NCBI GenBank assembly: GCA_965212165.1
Contig: OZ243096.1
Location: forward strand, 1,054,001-1,118,000
DNA length: 64,000 nucleotides
Reading direction: 5' to 3'
Source of the DNA: RHLJ01 sp965212165
GTDB taxonomy: Bacteria; Bacteroidota; Rhodothermia; Balneolales; Balneolaceae
Part shown: piece after piece, positions 24,716 through 33,346 of the stretch
Position numbering within the stretch: the first letter of the stretch is position 1
Layout of the letters: each line of letters opens with the position of its first letter
The notes under the pieces: generated by a model
What the model was told of the DNA's origin: nothing
Seen by the model: the letters and a program-made list of their open reading frames with translations, nothing else
Database searches by the model: none
Translations under genes and position numbers: made by a program

Positions 24716-25841
24716 AGACGAAAAAAAAATAGAGACTATTGCTATACACGGTAGCTCTTCACATCAATCGGGAGCTCATAGTATAACCCCTCCAATAGAG
24801 CCTTCAACAAATTTCGAACACAACGAAAAGGGTTATCAAGAAGGTGATTATATATATACAAGAGACCGAAATCCTAATAGAGATCAACTGGAAAAAGTAT
24901 TAGCTGAGATGGAGAAGGGTGAGGTATGTGCTGCATTTTCATCTGGTATTGCTGCAATGAATTCAGTTTTGATGAGTGTTGAAAAAGGTGGGCATATTAT
25001 TATTCCTGAAGATGTATATCATGGATCAAGAGGGTTATTGGAAAAGTTCGGAAAGCGATGGGAAGTTGAATATACTTCTGTTGATACCACCGACTTAGAT
25101 GAGTTAGAAGCTAGTTTTAGATCCAATACAAAATTGCTTCTTCTTGAGACACCGTCAAATCCTTTATTACTTATTACAGATTTAAGGGAAGCAATTAAAA
25201 TTGCCCATTCTAAAAATGCTAGAGTTTGTGTTGATAATACCTTTGCAACCCCACTTAATACTAACCCAATCATTTTTGGTGCTGATTTAGTTATGCATTC
25301 AACGAGTAAATTTCTTGGAGGGCATTCTGATATTTTAGGTGGTGCAATAATCTCAGCAAAGAATGATGCTTTTTTTGAACAAATTAAAACGATTCAAAAA
25401 AGTCAGGGCGCAGTCCCTTCACCTCGTGACTGCTGGTTATTATCAAGAAGTATTCGAAGCTTTCCATACCGAATGAGAGCCCATAATGAAAACGCCCGAA
25501 AAATTGCCGAATATTTGGAAAGGCATCCGAAAGTATTAAAAGTAAATTATCCAGGCTTAAAAAATCATAAAGGGCATAGAATTGCGTCTTCTCAAATGAG
25601 CGGTTTTGGGGGGATGATTTCTTTTTTAATTGATGGAAATTATACTGATACACTAAAGATAGTGGCAAATTCTCAGCTGATACGCAGAGCAACTAGTTTA
25701 GGCGGTATAGAAAGTCTGTGGGAACACCGGAAATCTAGTGAAGGAGAAGCTTCAACTACTCCCGAAAACTTGATTCGGTTTAGTGTTGGATTAGAACATA
25801 TAGACGATTTAATAGAAGACCTCAACCTGGCTTTGGATTAA
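24705..25841 (+). CDS. Transsulfuration PLP enzyme (cystathionine gamma-synthase/lyase family)
   Basis: The 378-residue protein has all Cys/Met-metabolism PLP family marks: YTRDRNPNRDQLE (phosphate-binding Tyr and Arg), SSGIAAMNSVL, ETPSNPLL, VDNTFATP, the Schiff-base Lys in MHSTSKFLGGHSD, and SLGGIESL with RFSVGLEHIDDL near the end. This family includes MetB, MetC and cystathionine gamma-lyase; the sequence alone does not separate them. It feeds methionine or cysteine synthesis and could supply cysteine for bacillithiol. It is coupled to the M48 gene by an 11-bp overlap. Confidence 0.88.
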   Translation: MKNKDEKKIETIAIHGSSSHQSGAHSITPPIEPSTNFEHNEKGYQEGDYIYTRDRNPNRDQLEKVLAEMEKGEVCAAFSSGIAAMNSVLMSVEKGGHIIIPEDVYHGSRGLLEKFGKRWEVEYTSVDTTDLDELEASFRSNTKLLLLETPSNPLLLITDLREAIKIAHSKNARVCVDNTFATPLNTNPIIFGADLVMHSTSKFLGGHSDILGGAIISAKNDAFFEQIKTIQKSQGAVPSPRDCWLLSRSIRSFPYRMRAHNENARKIAEYLERHPKVLKVNYPGLKNHKGHRIASSQMSGFGGMISFLIDGNYTDTLKIVANSQLIRRATSLGGIESLWEHRKSSEGEASTTPENLIRFSVGLEHIDDLIEDLNLALD

Positions 25842-25898
25842 AACTGACTAAGTAGTAAGTGATTTAAAAATTAGCACAGAACTGACTAATTAGTAAGT
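25842..25898. promoter_or_regulatory. Tandem operator-like repeats upstream of the E2 gene
   Basis: Two copies of AACTGACTAAkTAGTAAGT (25842-25860 and 25880-25898) differ at one base and are 38 bp apart. Each is an imperfect palindrome, and the second has a perfect core ACTAATTAGT. They start directly after the transsulfuration gene and 125-181 bp before the E2 start. The half-sites TGACT/AGTaA resemble TetR-type operators. Confidence 0.5.
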
Positions 25899-26022
25899 TT
25901 TGAAACCGCTTTTTCCATACGTTAAGGAACTTTCTTCGTTTTGAACTAATTGTATTTATCCTGAACTTTAAAGTCTGTTTTAAACCAAGATAAACCGCCA
26001 CTAAGGCACTAAGTAAAATTTT

Positions 26023-27783
26023 ATGGCTAAAGTAGAAGTTGTAATGCCCCAGATGGGCGAATCGGTAATGGAAGGTACTGTTATCGAATGGTCGAAAAGT
26101 GTTGGAGATACAGTTGAAGTAGATGAAACACTTCTAGAAATAGCAACTGATAAAGTTGATAGTGAAGTTCCATCACCAGAAGCAGGGACCCTTGTAGAAA
26201 TCTTGGTAGAAGAAGGTGATACAATTGAGGTAGGTAAACCAATTGCTATTATTGAAACAGACGCAGACGCAGTTGAAGAGGCTCCTACTAAGCCTGAAAT
26301 AAAAGAAGAAGTAAAAGCAGAAACTGAAAAAGAAGAGGAAGAGAAAGAAGAAGTTATTGAAGAAAAAGAGGTTTCTGCAAAGAGTAATGACGCAAGCGAA
26401 CGCGTAGAAGTAGTAATGCCTCAGATGGGTGAATCGGTTGTTGAAGCTACAGTAATTGAATGGAGTAAAAGTGTAGGCGATTCTGTTGAAGAAGATGAAA
26501 CATTGCTTGAAATTTCTACAGATAAAGTTGACAGTGAAGTACCATCCCCTGTTGCTGGGACCTTAGTTGAAATTAGAGCAGAAGCAGATGAGACTATTGA
26601 AGTAGGTCAGGTTATAGCCGTAATAGCAACAGGAAATACAAGCTCTGTTACAGATTCCAAGAAAGAATCAGCTGCACCAAAACAAGAAAAAAAGGCAACA
26701 ATCACTAAAGAAGATGTTGCGAAAATGACCCCAGAGCAATTAGCTCAAAATGGAAGTGGGTTATCAAGTGGAGCAGATATCCCAAGAGAGAGTAGTGATG
26801 GAAGATTCTTCTCACCACTAGTTCGTTCTATAGCAAAAGAAGAAGGAATTTCTTCACAAGAGCTTGATGGTATCAAAGGTTCAGGACAAGGTGGTCGCGT
26901 TTCTAAAGATGATATTTTGTCTTATATAGAAGATCGTAAATCAGGTAAAACATCAACTGCTACAGTAGCAACTTCAACAATTGCAAAATCTGCACCTAAA
27001 TCATCATCTTCGTCTGATGGTTCAATCCATGCTGGTGAATTAGATGTGTCTCATTCGCCAAAAGGTGATGTTGAAATAGTTAAAATGGATCGAATGCGTA
27101 AGATGATTGCAGAGCATATGGTTCGTTCTAAACAAACATCAGCTCATGTTACTACTTTTGCAGAGGTTGACGTTACTGATATGGTGAAATGGAGAAATGC
27201 GAACAAAAATGCATTTCAACAGAAAACGGGAGTTAAACTAACATTTACACCCCTGTTTGTGGAAGCTATTATAAAAGCAATGTTAGAATTTCCATTAATC
27301 AATAGTTCAATAGATGGAGATAATATCCTTCTAAAAAAGGATATTAATTTCGGATTAGCAGTAGCTCTTGGTTCAGGAGGAGATGGTGGTTTGATTGTTC
27401 CCGTTATAAAGAAGGCGCAGCAAATGAACTTAGTTGGTCTTGCAGAATCAGTGAATGAAGTTGCTGGAAAAGCTAGAAGCAAAAAGCTAAGTCCTGATGA
27501 TTTGGTAGGTGGAACAATAACACTTACAAATTATGGCAGTGTTGGTAATTTGATGGGAACACCTATTATAAATCAGCCCCAGGTTGCTATACTTGGTACT
27601 GGAGCCATTGTGAAAAGACCCGTTGTACTAGAAACTGAAGATGGTGATGTAATTGCTATTCGTCAAATGATGTTCCTATCTATGAGTTATGATCATAGAA
27701 TTATAGATGGGGCACATGGAGGAGCATTCATAAATCGAGTTAAAGAAATACTCGAAGATTTTGACATGGATAGATCTTTATAA
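26023..27783 (+). CDS. 2-oxo acid dehydrogenase E2 acyltransferase with two lipoyl domains
   Basis: The 586-residue protein has lipoyl domain 1 (about 1-78, MGESVMEGTV, lipoyl-Lys44 in TDKVDS), a Glu/Lys-rich linker and lipoyl domain 2 (about 127-205, same motif). A peripheral subunit-binding domain follows (about 266-306, SPLVRSIAKEEGIS to GRVSKDDIL), and then the catalytic domain with SYDHRIIDGAHGG. It carries acyl groups in a pyruvate, 2-oxoglutarate or branched-chain complex; the MGESV form favours the last two. E1 and E3 genes are not adjacent. Two near-identical operator-like repeats precede it. Confidence 0.92.
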   Translation: MAKVEVVMPQMGESVMEGTVIEWSKSVGDTVEVDETLLEIATDKVDSEVPSPEAGTLVEILVEEGDTIEVGKPIAIIETDADAVEEAPTKPEIKEEVKAETEKEEEEKEEVIEEKEVSAKSNDASERVEVVMPQMGESVVEATVIEWSKSVGDSVEEDETLLEISTDKVDSEVPSPVAGTLVEIRAEADETIEVGQVIAVIATGNTSSVTDSKKESAAPKQEKKATITKEDVAKMTPEQLAQNGSGLSSGADIPRESSDGRFFSPLVRSIAKEEGISSQELDGIKGSGQGGRVSKDDILSYIEDRKSGKTSTATVATSTIAKSAPKSSSSSDGSIHAGELDVSHSPKGDVEIVKMDRMRKMIAEHMVRSKQTSAHVTTFAEVDVTDMVKWRNANKNAFQQKTGVKLTFTPLFVEAIIKAMLEFPLINSSIDGDNILLKKDINFGLAVALGSGGDGGLIVPVIKKAQQMNLVGLAESVNEVAGKARSKKLSPDDLVGGTITLTNYGSVGNLMGTPIINQPQVAILGTGAIVKRPVVLETEDGDVIAIRQMMFLSMSYDHRIIDGAHGGAFINRVKEILEDFDMDRSL

Positions 27784-27818
27784 AGCTACCTTAAACCATA
27801 ACAATCAAAATTATTATT

Positions 27819-27845
27819 GAGGCGCTATATACCGCGTCTCTTTTT
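27819..27845 (+). terminator. E2 terminator built from a REP-like GAGRCGC palindrome
   Basis: GAGGCGC (27819-27825) pairs with GCGTCTC (27834-27840), allowing one G-U pair, around an 8-nt loop TATATACC. It is followed by TTTTT. The arms match the GAGACGC/GCGTCTC arms of the palindrome in the RAYT gene. It ends 9 bp before the panC ATG. Confidence 0.7.
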
Positions 27846-27853
27846 ATGTGAAC

Positions 27854-28705
27854 ATGCAGATTGTTGAATCCACATCACAAATACGAGAAGCTGTAAGATT
27901 GCTCCAATATGAAGGTAAAAAAGTTGCTTTTGTACCTACTATGGGGGCATTGCATGATGGTCATCTTTCCTTATTTAGATTGGCAAAAAAACATGCTGAC
28001 GAAGTTGTGGTTTCGATCTATGTTAACCCCGAACAATTTGCACCTAATGAAGACTTTGGTAGTTATCCGAGAACATTAGAGCAAGACCTTGAGTTCTGTA
28101 AACAAGAAGGAATTGCAGTTGTTTTTACACCATCTGATGAAATCATGTATGGAAAAGGGAAAAAATTTCTAAGTATCGAAATTGATGAACTCAATACTCA
28201 TTTAGATGGCGGGAGTAGAAAAGGATATTTTCAAGGGATCGCTTTAGTAGTAAACAAACTTTTCAATATCGTAGAGCCTAATGTAGCTGTATTTGGTCAA
28301 AAAGATTATCAGCAATTTCAGATTATCAACCATATGGTGAAAGAGTTCAATCATAATTTAGAATTAGTAATGGCTCCTATTGAAAGAGCTAAAGATGGTT
28401 TAGCCCTCAGTAGTAGAAATGCATATTTGAGTGACGATGAAAGAAAATTAGCGCCTACTTTATATTCAAGTATGAAATTTGTGGTTTCCGAAATCCAAAA
28501 TGGATTATTAGACCCAAGTTCTCTAATAACAGAGCAACATCAAGACCTTGAAGCAAAAGGCTTCAAAAATGATTATCTTAACGTGTTCACATTAGATAAA
28601 ATGGCGCCAATATATACTCTTGTAAAAGGTGAATCATATTTGTTGGCAGCTGCCGTTTATCTAGGTAAAACCCGATTGATCGACAATATAATTTTTGAGT
28701 GTTAA
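27854..28705 (+). CDS. panC: Pantoate--beta-alanine ligase
   Basis: PanC joins pantoate and beta-alanine with ATP in the last step of pantothenate synthesis, in the cytosol. The 283-residue sequence shows the nucleotidyltransferase-type VPTMGALHDGHLSLF, SIYVNPEQFAPNEDF, VFTPSDEIMYG, a FGQKDYQQFQ pantoate/ATP loop and LALSSRNAYLS. The ATG at 27854 (MQIVEST) is preferred over a GTG six bases upstream because it matches family N-termini. A strong hairpin ends just upstream, so panCD transcription may rely on read-through or a promoter inside that region. panD follows after 3 bp. Confidence 0.95.
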   Translation: MQIVESTSQIREAVRLLQYEGKKVAFVPTMGALHDGHLSLFRLAKKHADEVVVSIYVNPEQFAPNEDFGSYPRTLEQDLEFCKQEGIAVVFTPSDEIMYGKGKKFLSIEIDELNTHLDGGSRKGYFQGIALVVNKLFNIVEPNVAVFGQKDYQQFQIINHMVKEFNHNLELVMAPIERAKDGLALSSRNAYLSDDERKLAPTLYSSMKFVVSEIQNGLLDPSSLITEQHQDLEAKGFKNDYLNVFTLDKMAPIYTLVKGESYLLAAAVYLGKTRLIDNIIFEC

Positions 28706-28708
28706 GCT

Positions 28709-29119
28709 ATGAAGCTCACCATGTTTAAATCTAAACTGCACCAATTAAAGGTTACTGAAGCAAACCTTATGTATGAAGGGAGTATAACCATTGATCAAGA
28801 TCTACTCGATGCTGCCAATCTTTTAGCATATGAGAAAGTCCAAGTGGTAAATATTACTAATGGTAGTAGATTAGAAACATACACTATACCAGGAGAGAGA
28901 GGAAGTAGAGTGTGTTGTTTGAATGGTGCTGCCGCTCGCTTAACACAAATAGATGATCGTATTATTGTTATCAGCTACGCAGAGATGACTCCTGAAGAAG
29001 CAAAAGGTCATAAACCAAGAGTAGTTATTGTCGACGAGAAAAATGATCCCAAGTCAATACTTGATTATTCACAACCTGCTACAAAATATAATCTAGAGTC
29101 GGGATTGATTGACAACTAA
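28709..29119 (+). CDS. panD: Aspartate 1-decarboxylase proenzyme
   Basis: PanD decarboxylates aspartate to beta-alanine, the substrate of PanC. The proenzyme self-cleaves between Gly24 and Ser25 in MYEGSITID to form the pyruvoyl cofactor. KLHQLKVTEANL at the start, Tyr58-region and the NGAAARL motif are conserved. At 136 residues it is close to the E. coli enzyme and the start aligns without gaps. panC and panD are 3 bp apart, a clear operon. Both cysteines in VCCLNG are unremarkable. Confidence 0.95.
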   Translation: MKLTMFKSKLHQLKVTEANLMYEGSITIDQDLLDAANLLAYEKVQVVNITNGSRLETYTIPGERGSRVCCLNGAAARLTQIDDRIIVISYAEMTPEEAKGHKPRVVIVDEKNDPKSILDYSQPATKYNLESGLIDN

Positions 29120-29128
29120 CCTTTGTTA

Positions 29129-29169
29129 GTAAATACGTGTAAAACTTCTAGATATGTAAAACTATTTAC
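29129..29169. promoter_or_regulatory. Repeat cluster upstream of the efflux adaptor gene
   Basis: TGTAAAACT occurs twice (29138-29146, 29155-29163), 17 bp apart, inside an inverted repeat GTAAATA (29129-29135) / TATTTAC (29163-29169). It lies about 70-110 bp upstream of the adaptor start and looks like a regulator-binding region. Confidence 0.3.
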
Positions 29170-29236
29170 GTTGTGAATCGTCTTCTAGTAAATTGCTTTA
29201 TCTTTAATTCTATTTATATCTCTAATTAATTTTGTT

Positions 29237-30496
29237 ATGCAAAAGAAACTATTTATTCCAGGCATTATAATTGTATTTGTATCTGTTGCTTGGTTTTTAA
29301 CCTCAAGTGGCTCATCAGACTCAGTCGAACTGTTTGCAAGTCCGCAGATTGGTGAATTTGTTGTAGATGTAACTACAACTGGTGAGCTCAGAGCAAAAAA
29401 CTCAACTGAAATAACTGGTCCTCAAGGTGTTCGAGAATTTCGTGTAAATAATATGCGGGTTCAGCGATTAATTCCTGAAGGAACTATAGTAAAGGCCGGT
29501 GATTTTGTTGCAGAACTAGATCGATCCGAGATAATGGGAAAGCTACAAGATGCACAACTTGATTTACAATCATCTCAATCACAGGTTACCCAAGCACAAC
29601 TTGATAGTACCTTAGAACTTTCTCAAGCAAGAGACAATCTTATCAATTTAGAATTTGCACTAGAAGAACGCCAAATAGCTGTAGACCAATCAAAATTTGA
29701 GTCTCCAGCAGTTCAACGACAAGCAGTAATTGATCTTGATAAAGCTAGACGACAATTTGCTCAAGAGAAAAAGAACTACCAAACAAAAGTTAAGCAGGCA
29801 GAAGCTAGATTAAGTGAAGTAGAGACTGAAAGAACAAAAAAACAAAATGAGATTAATAAGATTCGTGAGTTAATGAAAGAATTCACAGTATATGCACCTG
29901 ACCAAGGAATGGTGATATATCGTAGAAATTGGGATGGTTCAAAAATTACAGAAGGCGAGCAGATTAGTGCTTGGAGTCCAGTTGTTGCTGAGCTACCAGA
30001 TTTTACAATAATGGAATCAGTTACTTATATAAATGAAGTAGATATCCAAAAAGTTGAAATCGGTCAAAAAGTTGAAATCGGTTTAGATGCAGTACAGGAT
30101 AAACGATTATCTGGGGTTATAACTAGTGTTGCCAATATCGGTGAGCAACGAAAAAATTATGATTCAAAAGTATTTGAAGTAACAATAGTTATAAATGAAA
30201 GTGACAGCTTATTGAGACCAGCTATGACAACTAGTAACCGAATTGTAATAAATGAACTCAATGATGCACTTTATATTCCCCTTGAAGCTGTTCATGCTGT
30301 TGATTCTACAAGTTTTGTATTTATCAGAGATGGCTTATCGCCTGTGATGCAAGAAGTAGAATTAGGTTTGATAAATGAGAACTCGGTTATTATAAATCGT
30401 GGTGTTGAAATAACAGATGAGCTATTTCTTACAATGCCTGATGATACTGTAGGTATACAAAGAATCATGCTAGGTACACAACTCACTAAAAACTGA
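29237..30496 (+). CDS. HlyD/MacA-like periplasmic adaptor protein
   Basis: The 419-residue adaptor has an N-terminal anchor (about 5-23) and a lipoyl/barrel-sandwich half (GELRAKNSTEITGP). A long alpha-hairpin coiled coil (about 110-215) and the second barrel half FTVYAPDQGMVIYRRN follow, then beta-barrel and membrane-proximal domains. Adaptors of this type bridge an inner-membrane transporter and a TolC channel. The next genes encode a MacB-type permease and a TolC protein, so this is a tripartite exporter; the missing part is the ATPase. Confidence 0.88.
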   Translation: MQKKLFIPGIIIVFVSVAWFLTSSGSSDSVELFASPQIGEFVVDVTTTGELRAKNSTEITGPQGVREFRVNNMRVQRLIPEGTIVKAGDFVAELDRSEIMGKLQDAQLDLQSSQSQVTQAQLDSTLELSQARDNLINLEFALEERQIAVDQSKFESPAVQRQAVIDLDKARRQFAQEKKNYQTKVKQAEARLSEVETERTKKQNEINKIRELMKEFTVYAPDQGMVIYRRNWDGSKITEGEQISAWSPVVAELPDFTIMESVTYINEVDIQKVEIGQKVEIGLDAVQDKRLSGVITSVANIGEQRKNYDSKVFEVTIVINESDSLLRPAMTTSNRIVINELNDALYIPLEAVHAVDSTSFVFIRDGLSPVMQEVELGLINENSVIINRGVEITDELFLTMPDDTVGIQRIMLGTQLTKN

Positions 30497-30503
30497 TCTA
30501 CAC

Positions 30504-31868
30504 GTGCTACAAAAGCTACTCTACAACTTTGATATCGCGATCGAGGCAATACAAAGAAATAAATTACGTGCATTTCTAACCTCATTAGGAATCATTTTTG
30601 GTGTTGCTTCTGTAATTGCGATGCTTGCAATAGGTACTGGCGCGCAACAAGAAGTATTAGCTCAAATGCAATTACTAGGTACTAATAATGTAATTATTAA
30701 GCCTGTTTTGGAGCAATTTGAAGGCTCGCTAAATGAAGCGGGTGAAAGCCAAGGAGATACTAAAAAATACTCTCCAGGCTTAACATTGCATGATTTGCAA
30801 AGCATAAAAGATTTTGTGCCAGAGGTTGAGTTTATAAGTCCTGAAATTATCTTTGAAACGAACTTCATTCGAAACGCGAGAATGAGGAGCGGTAAAATTG
30901 TTGGCGTTAATAATGAGTATTTCTACATAAGTAGTTTTGAAATACAGGATGGAAATAATTTCTCAGATATTCAGATTCAGAATGCCGAGCCTGTTGCAAT
31001 TATCGGTAGTGATGTTCGAACTAAGTTTTTTCCGGGAGAAGATCCAATTGGTAAAAGCATAAAAGTTGGAAATTTATGGCTCACGGTAATTGGAGTATTA
31101 GAAAAGAAAGAGCTTTCAACAGAAAATATTGAAAGTCTCGGGATTCGAAATTATAACCTTGATATTTTTCTTCCTGCTACTACCCTTCTATTACGTTTTA
31201 AAAATAGGGCACTTGTTACTAAAGATGATATTGACCCATCAGCAGGAGGTATGGGAGGTGGCCGTGTGATGATCTTTGGCGGCCCAAATCAAGAAGAGGA
31301 AGATGTTAATACGAATTATAACCAGCTTGATAAGCTCATTGTTAGAGTAACAGATTCTAAATACAGCGTTTCAATTGCGGATGTATTATCAAGAATGCTT
31401 AAGCGAAGACATAATGCAGTAGTCGATTTTGAAATTATAGTTCCAGAGCAACTCCTTGCCCAAGAACAAAGAACAAAACGAATTTTCAATATAGTTCTTT
31501 CTTCGATTGCTTCTATTTCGCTTATAGTTGGTGGAATCGGGATTATGAATATTATGCTAGCATCAGTGGTTGAACGGTATCGTGAGATAGGTGTAAGGAT
31601 GGCTGTCGGAGCACAAAAGAAAGACATTGAGCTTCAATTTTTAACTGAGGCGTTAGCAATAAGCATTTCAGGTGGAGTTATTGGGATTATTCTTGGAATG
31701 GCTTTTAGTTTTGCTATTGAAATAACAGCAGATATCGCAACCATTGTTACTCCATCATCAATCATTATATCATTTGGAGTTGCTCTGATAATAGGGGTAG
31801 TTTTCGGATACTTCCCCGCAAAAAGAGCAGCTCAGCAAGACCCAGTACACGCATTACGCCATGAATAA
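30504..31868 (+). CDS. ABC transporter permease, MacB/FtsX type
   Basis: The start is GTG at 30504. The 454-residue permease has the MacB layout: N-terminal FDIAIEAIQRNKLRAFLTSLGIIFGVASVIAMLAIG, a large periplasmic MacB_PCD domain (about 50-320), and three C-terminal helices with the FtsX motif VERYREIGVRMAVGA. There is no fused or neighbouring ATPase domain, unlike full-length MacB. An ATPase encoded elsewhere must be assumed for transport. The stop overlaps the TolC gene start by 8 bp. Confidence 0.9.
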   Translation: MLQKLLYNFDIAIEAIQRNKLRAFLTSLGIIFGVASVIAMLAIGTGAQQEVLAQMQLLGTNNVIIKPVLEQFEGSLNEAGESQGDTKKYSPGLTLHDLQSIKDFVPEVEFISPEIIFETNFIRNARMRSGKIVGVNNEYFYISSFEIQDGNNFSDIQIQNAEPVAIIGSDVRTKFFPGEDPIGKSIKVGNLWLTVIGVLEKKELSTENIESLGIRNYNLDIFLPATTLLLRFKNRALVTKDDIDPSAGGMGGGRVMIFGGPNQEEEDVNTNYNQLDKLIVRVTDSKYSVSIADVLSRMLKRRHNAVVDFEIIVPEQLLAQEQRTKRIFNIVLSSIASISLIVGGIGIMNIMLASVVERYREIGVRMAVGAQKKDIELQFLTEALAISISGGVIGIILGMAFSFAIEITADIATIVTPSSIIISFGVALIIGVVFGYFPAKRAAQQDPVHALRHE

Positions 31869-33345
31869 AAGTGCCCGATTTTTAATTTTATCACTTATCC
31901 TTCTGTTATTTCAACCAGATGTGAATAGTCAAACTCAGGTTTTTACACTTGAAGAAAGTATAGACTATGCGAAACGTAATAGTCCTTTGTCAAGAGCTGC
32001 TAGGTTTTCAATACTATCGGCGAAATGGAGGTTCAAATCATTTCGAGCAGATTTACTTCCAAGTCTCGAACTTGATGGAAATGCTCCTGGTTTTAGCCGT
32101 GCGTTTACGGCTAACAGATTAGATGATGGGTCAACAACATACCAGGAAGAAAGCCTAACTCGGTCATCTGTAAACCTTTCAGTTAATCAAAATATATTAC
32201 CGACAGGTGGTGCTTTATCACTATCAAGTGGAATAAATAGATTGATTCTTTTTGATAGTGGTTTTAATGGAGAGGATATAACTAGATGGCAGAGTACGCC
32301 TTTAGTTGCAAGTTTAAGACAGCCTTTATTTCAGTTTAACAGTTTAAAATGGAGAAATAGAACAGAACCACTTAGGTATGAGATAGCGAAAACAGAATAT
32401 GTAGAAGACATGGAGGGAATAGCATTTACTGTGACTCAAAATTATTTCGATATGTTGCTCGCAAAGATAAATGTAGAAGTGGCAGAATTTAATGTAACGG
32501 TAAATGATTCTATTTATAATATTTCACAAGGGCGATTTCAGGTTGGAAGTATCGCAGAGAATGAGCTTCTTCAAAGTGAATTAGAATTTAGAAATGCTAC
32601 CACTTCTCTCACAACAGCGATACTTGAATATCAACGTGCGGAAGAGAGTTTTAAGGCTTTACTTGGGATTGATGATAGTCAAGACATCGAAATATCAACC
32701 CCTTCAGTTGCACCAAAAGTAAATGTAGATGTTGATAAGGCTCTTGTTCTAGCAAGTGAAAACAATAGTACCTCACTAGAGTTTGAATTGAATGAGTTAC
32801 TTGCAGATCAAGCATATGAACAAGCGAAACGGAACACTGGATTTTCTGCAACAATCCAAGCTAGTTTTGGGTTAAATCAAACTTCAGAAACATTTGAAGA
32901 TGTTTACAGAGACCAACAAAATCAGCAGTTTTTTACGGTAGGCTTTCAAATTCCATTATTTAATTGGGGTCAAAATATGGCAGAAGTTCGTTCTGCTAGA
33001 AACCAACAGATGGCTACAGCAAATAATATTGCATACCAGCGCTTACAATTTGAATTAAGTGTAAAAAGTACCGTTCGTGAGTTTCCTCAACTTCGAAATC
33101 AAGTTGAACTTGCTCAGGTTTCAGATGAAATTGCTACTAGAAGATATGATGTGGCAAAAAACAGATATCTAATAGGTAGAATAGATGTGACCGATCTATT
33201 TATCGCTCAAAATCAAAAAGATAGCTCCCGTAGAAGCTATATTCAGTCACTCAGAAGTTATTGGATAGGATATTATAACTTACGTCGTCTTACCCTATAT
33301 GATTTCGAAAGCGATCAACCAATACTCTATACTACAGAATTTTAA
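31861..33345 (+). CDS. TolC-family outer-membrane efflux protein
   Basis: The 494-residue protein has a signal peptide (about 1-23, ending near VNSQ) and two OEP repeats. The first starts TLEESIDYAKRNSPLSRAA, and the second runs from about 290 with the FQIPLFNWGQNMAEVRSARNQ segment. Long helical regions form the periplasmic tunnel. It is the outer-membrane exit duct of the exporter encoded by the preceding two genes and is translationally coupled to the permease. It is convergent with the dipeptidase gene with 1 bp between the stops. Confidence 0.9.
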   Translation: MNKSARFLILSLILLLFQPDVNSQTQVFTLEESIDYAKRNSPLSRAARFSILSAKWRFKSFRADLLPSLELDGNAPGFSRAFTANRLDDGSTTYQEESLTRSSVNLSVNQNILPTGGALSLSSGINRLILFDSGFNGEDITRWQSTPLVASLRQPLFQFNSLKWRNRTEPLRYEIAKTEYVEDMEGIAFTVTQNYFDMLLAKINVEVAEFNVTVNDSIYNISQGRFQVGSIAENELLQSELEFRNATTSLTTAILEYQRAEESFKALLGIDDSQDIEISTPSVAPKVNVDVDKALVLASENNSTSLEFELNELLADQAYEQAKRNTGFSATIQASFGLNQTSETFEDVYRDQQNQQFFTVGFQIPLFNWGQNMAEVRSARNQQMATANNIAYQRLQFELSVKSTVREFPQLRNQVELAQVSDEIATRRYDVAKNRYLIGRIDVTDLFIAQNQKDSSRRSYIQSLRSYWIGYYNLRRLTLYDFESDQPILYTTEF

Positions 33346-33346
33346 T

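Noticed and set aside
24705..25841. SAM or cobalamin riboswitch in front of the transsulfuration gene
   Set aside because: The gene overlaps its upstream neighbour by 11 bp, leaving no leader, and no riboswitch-like helices were seen upstream of the M48 gene.
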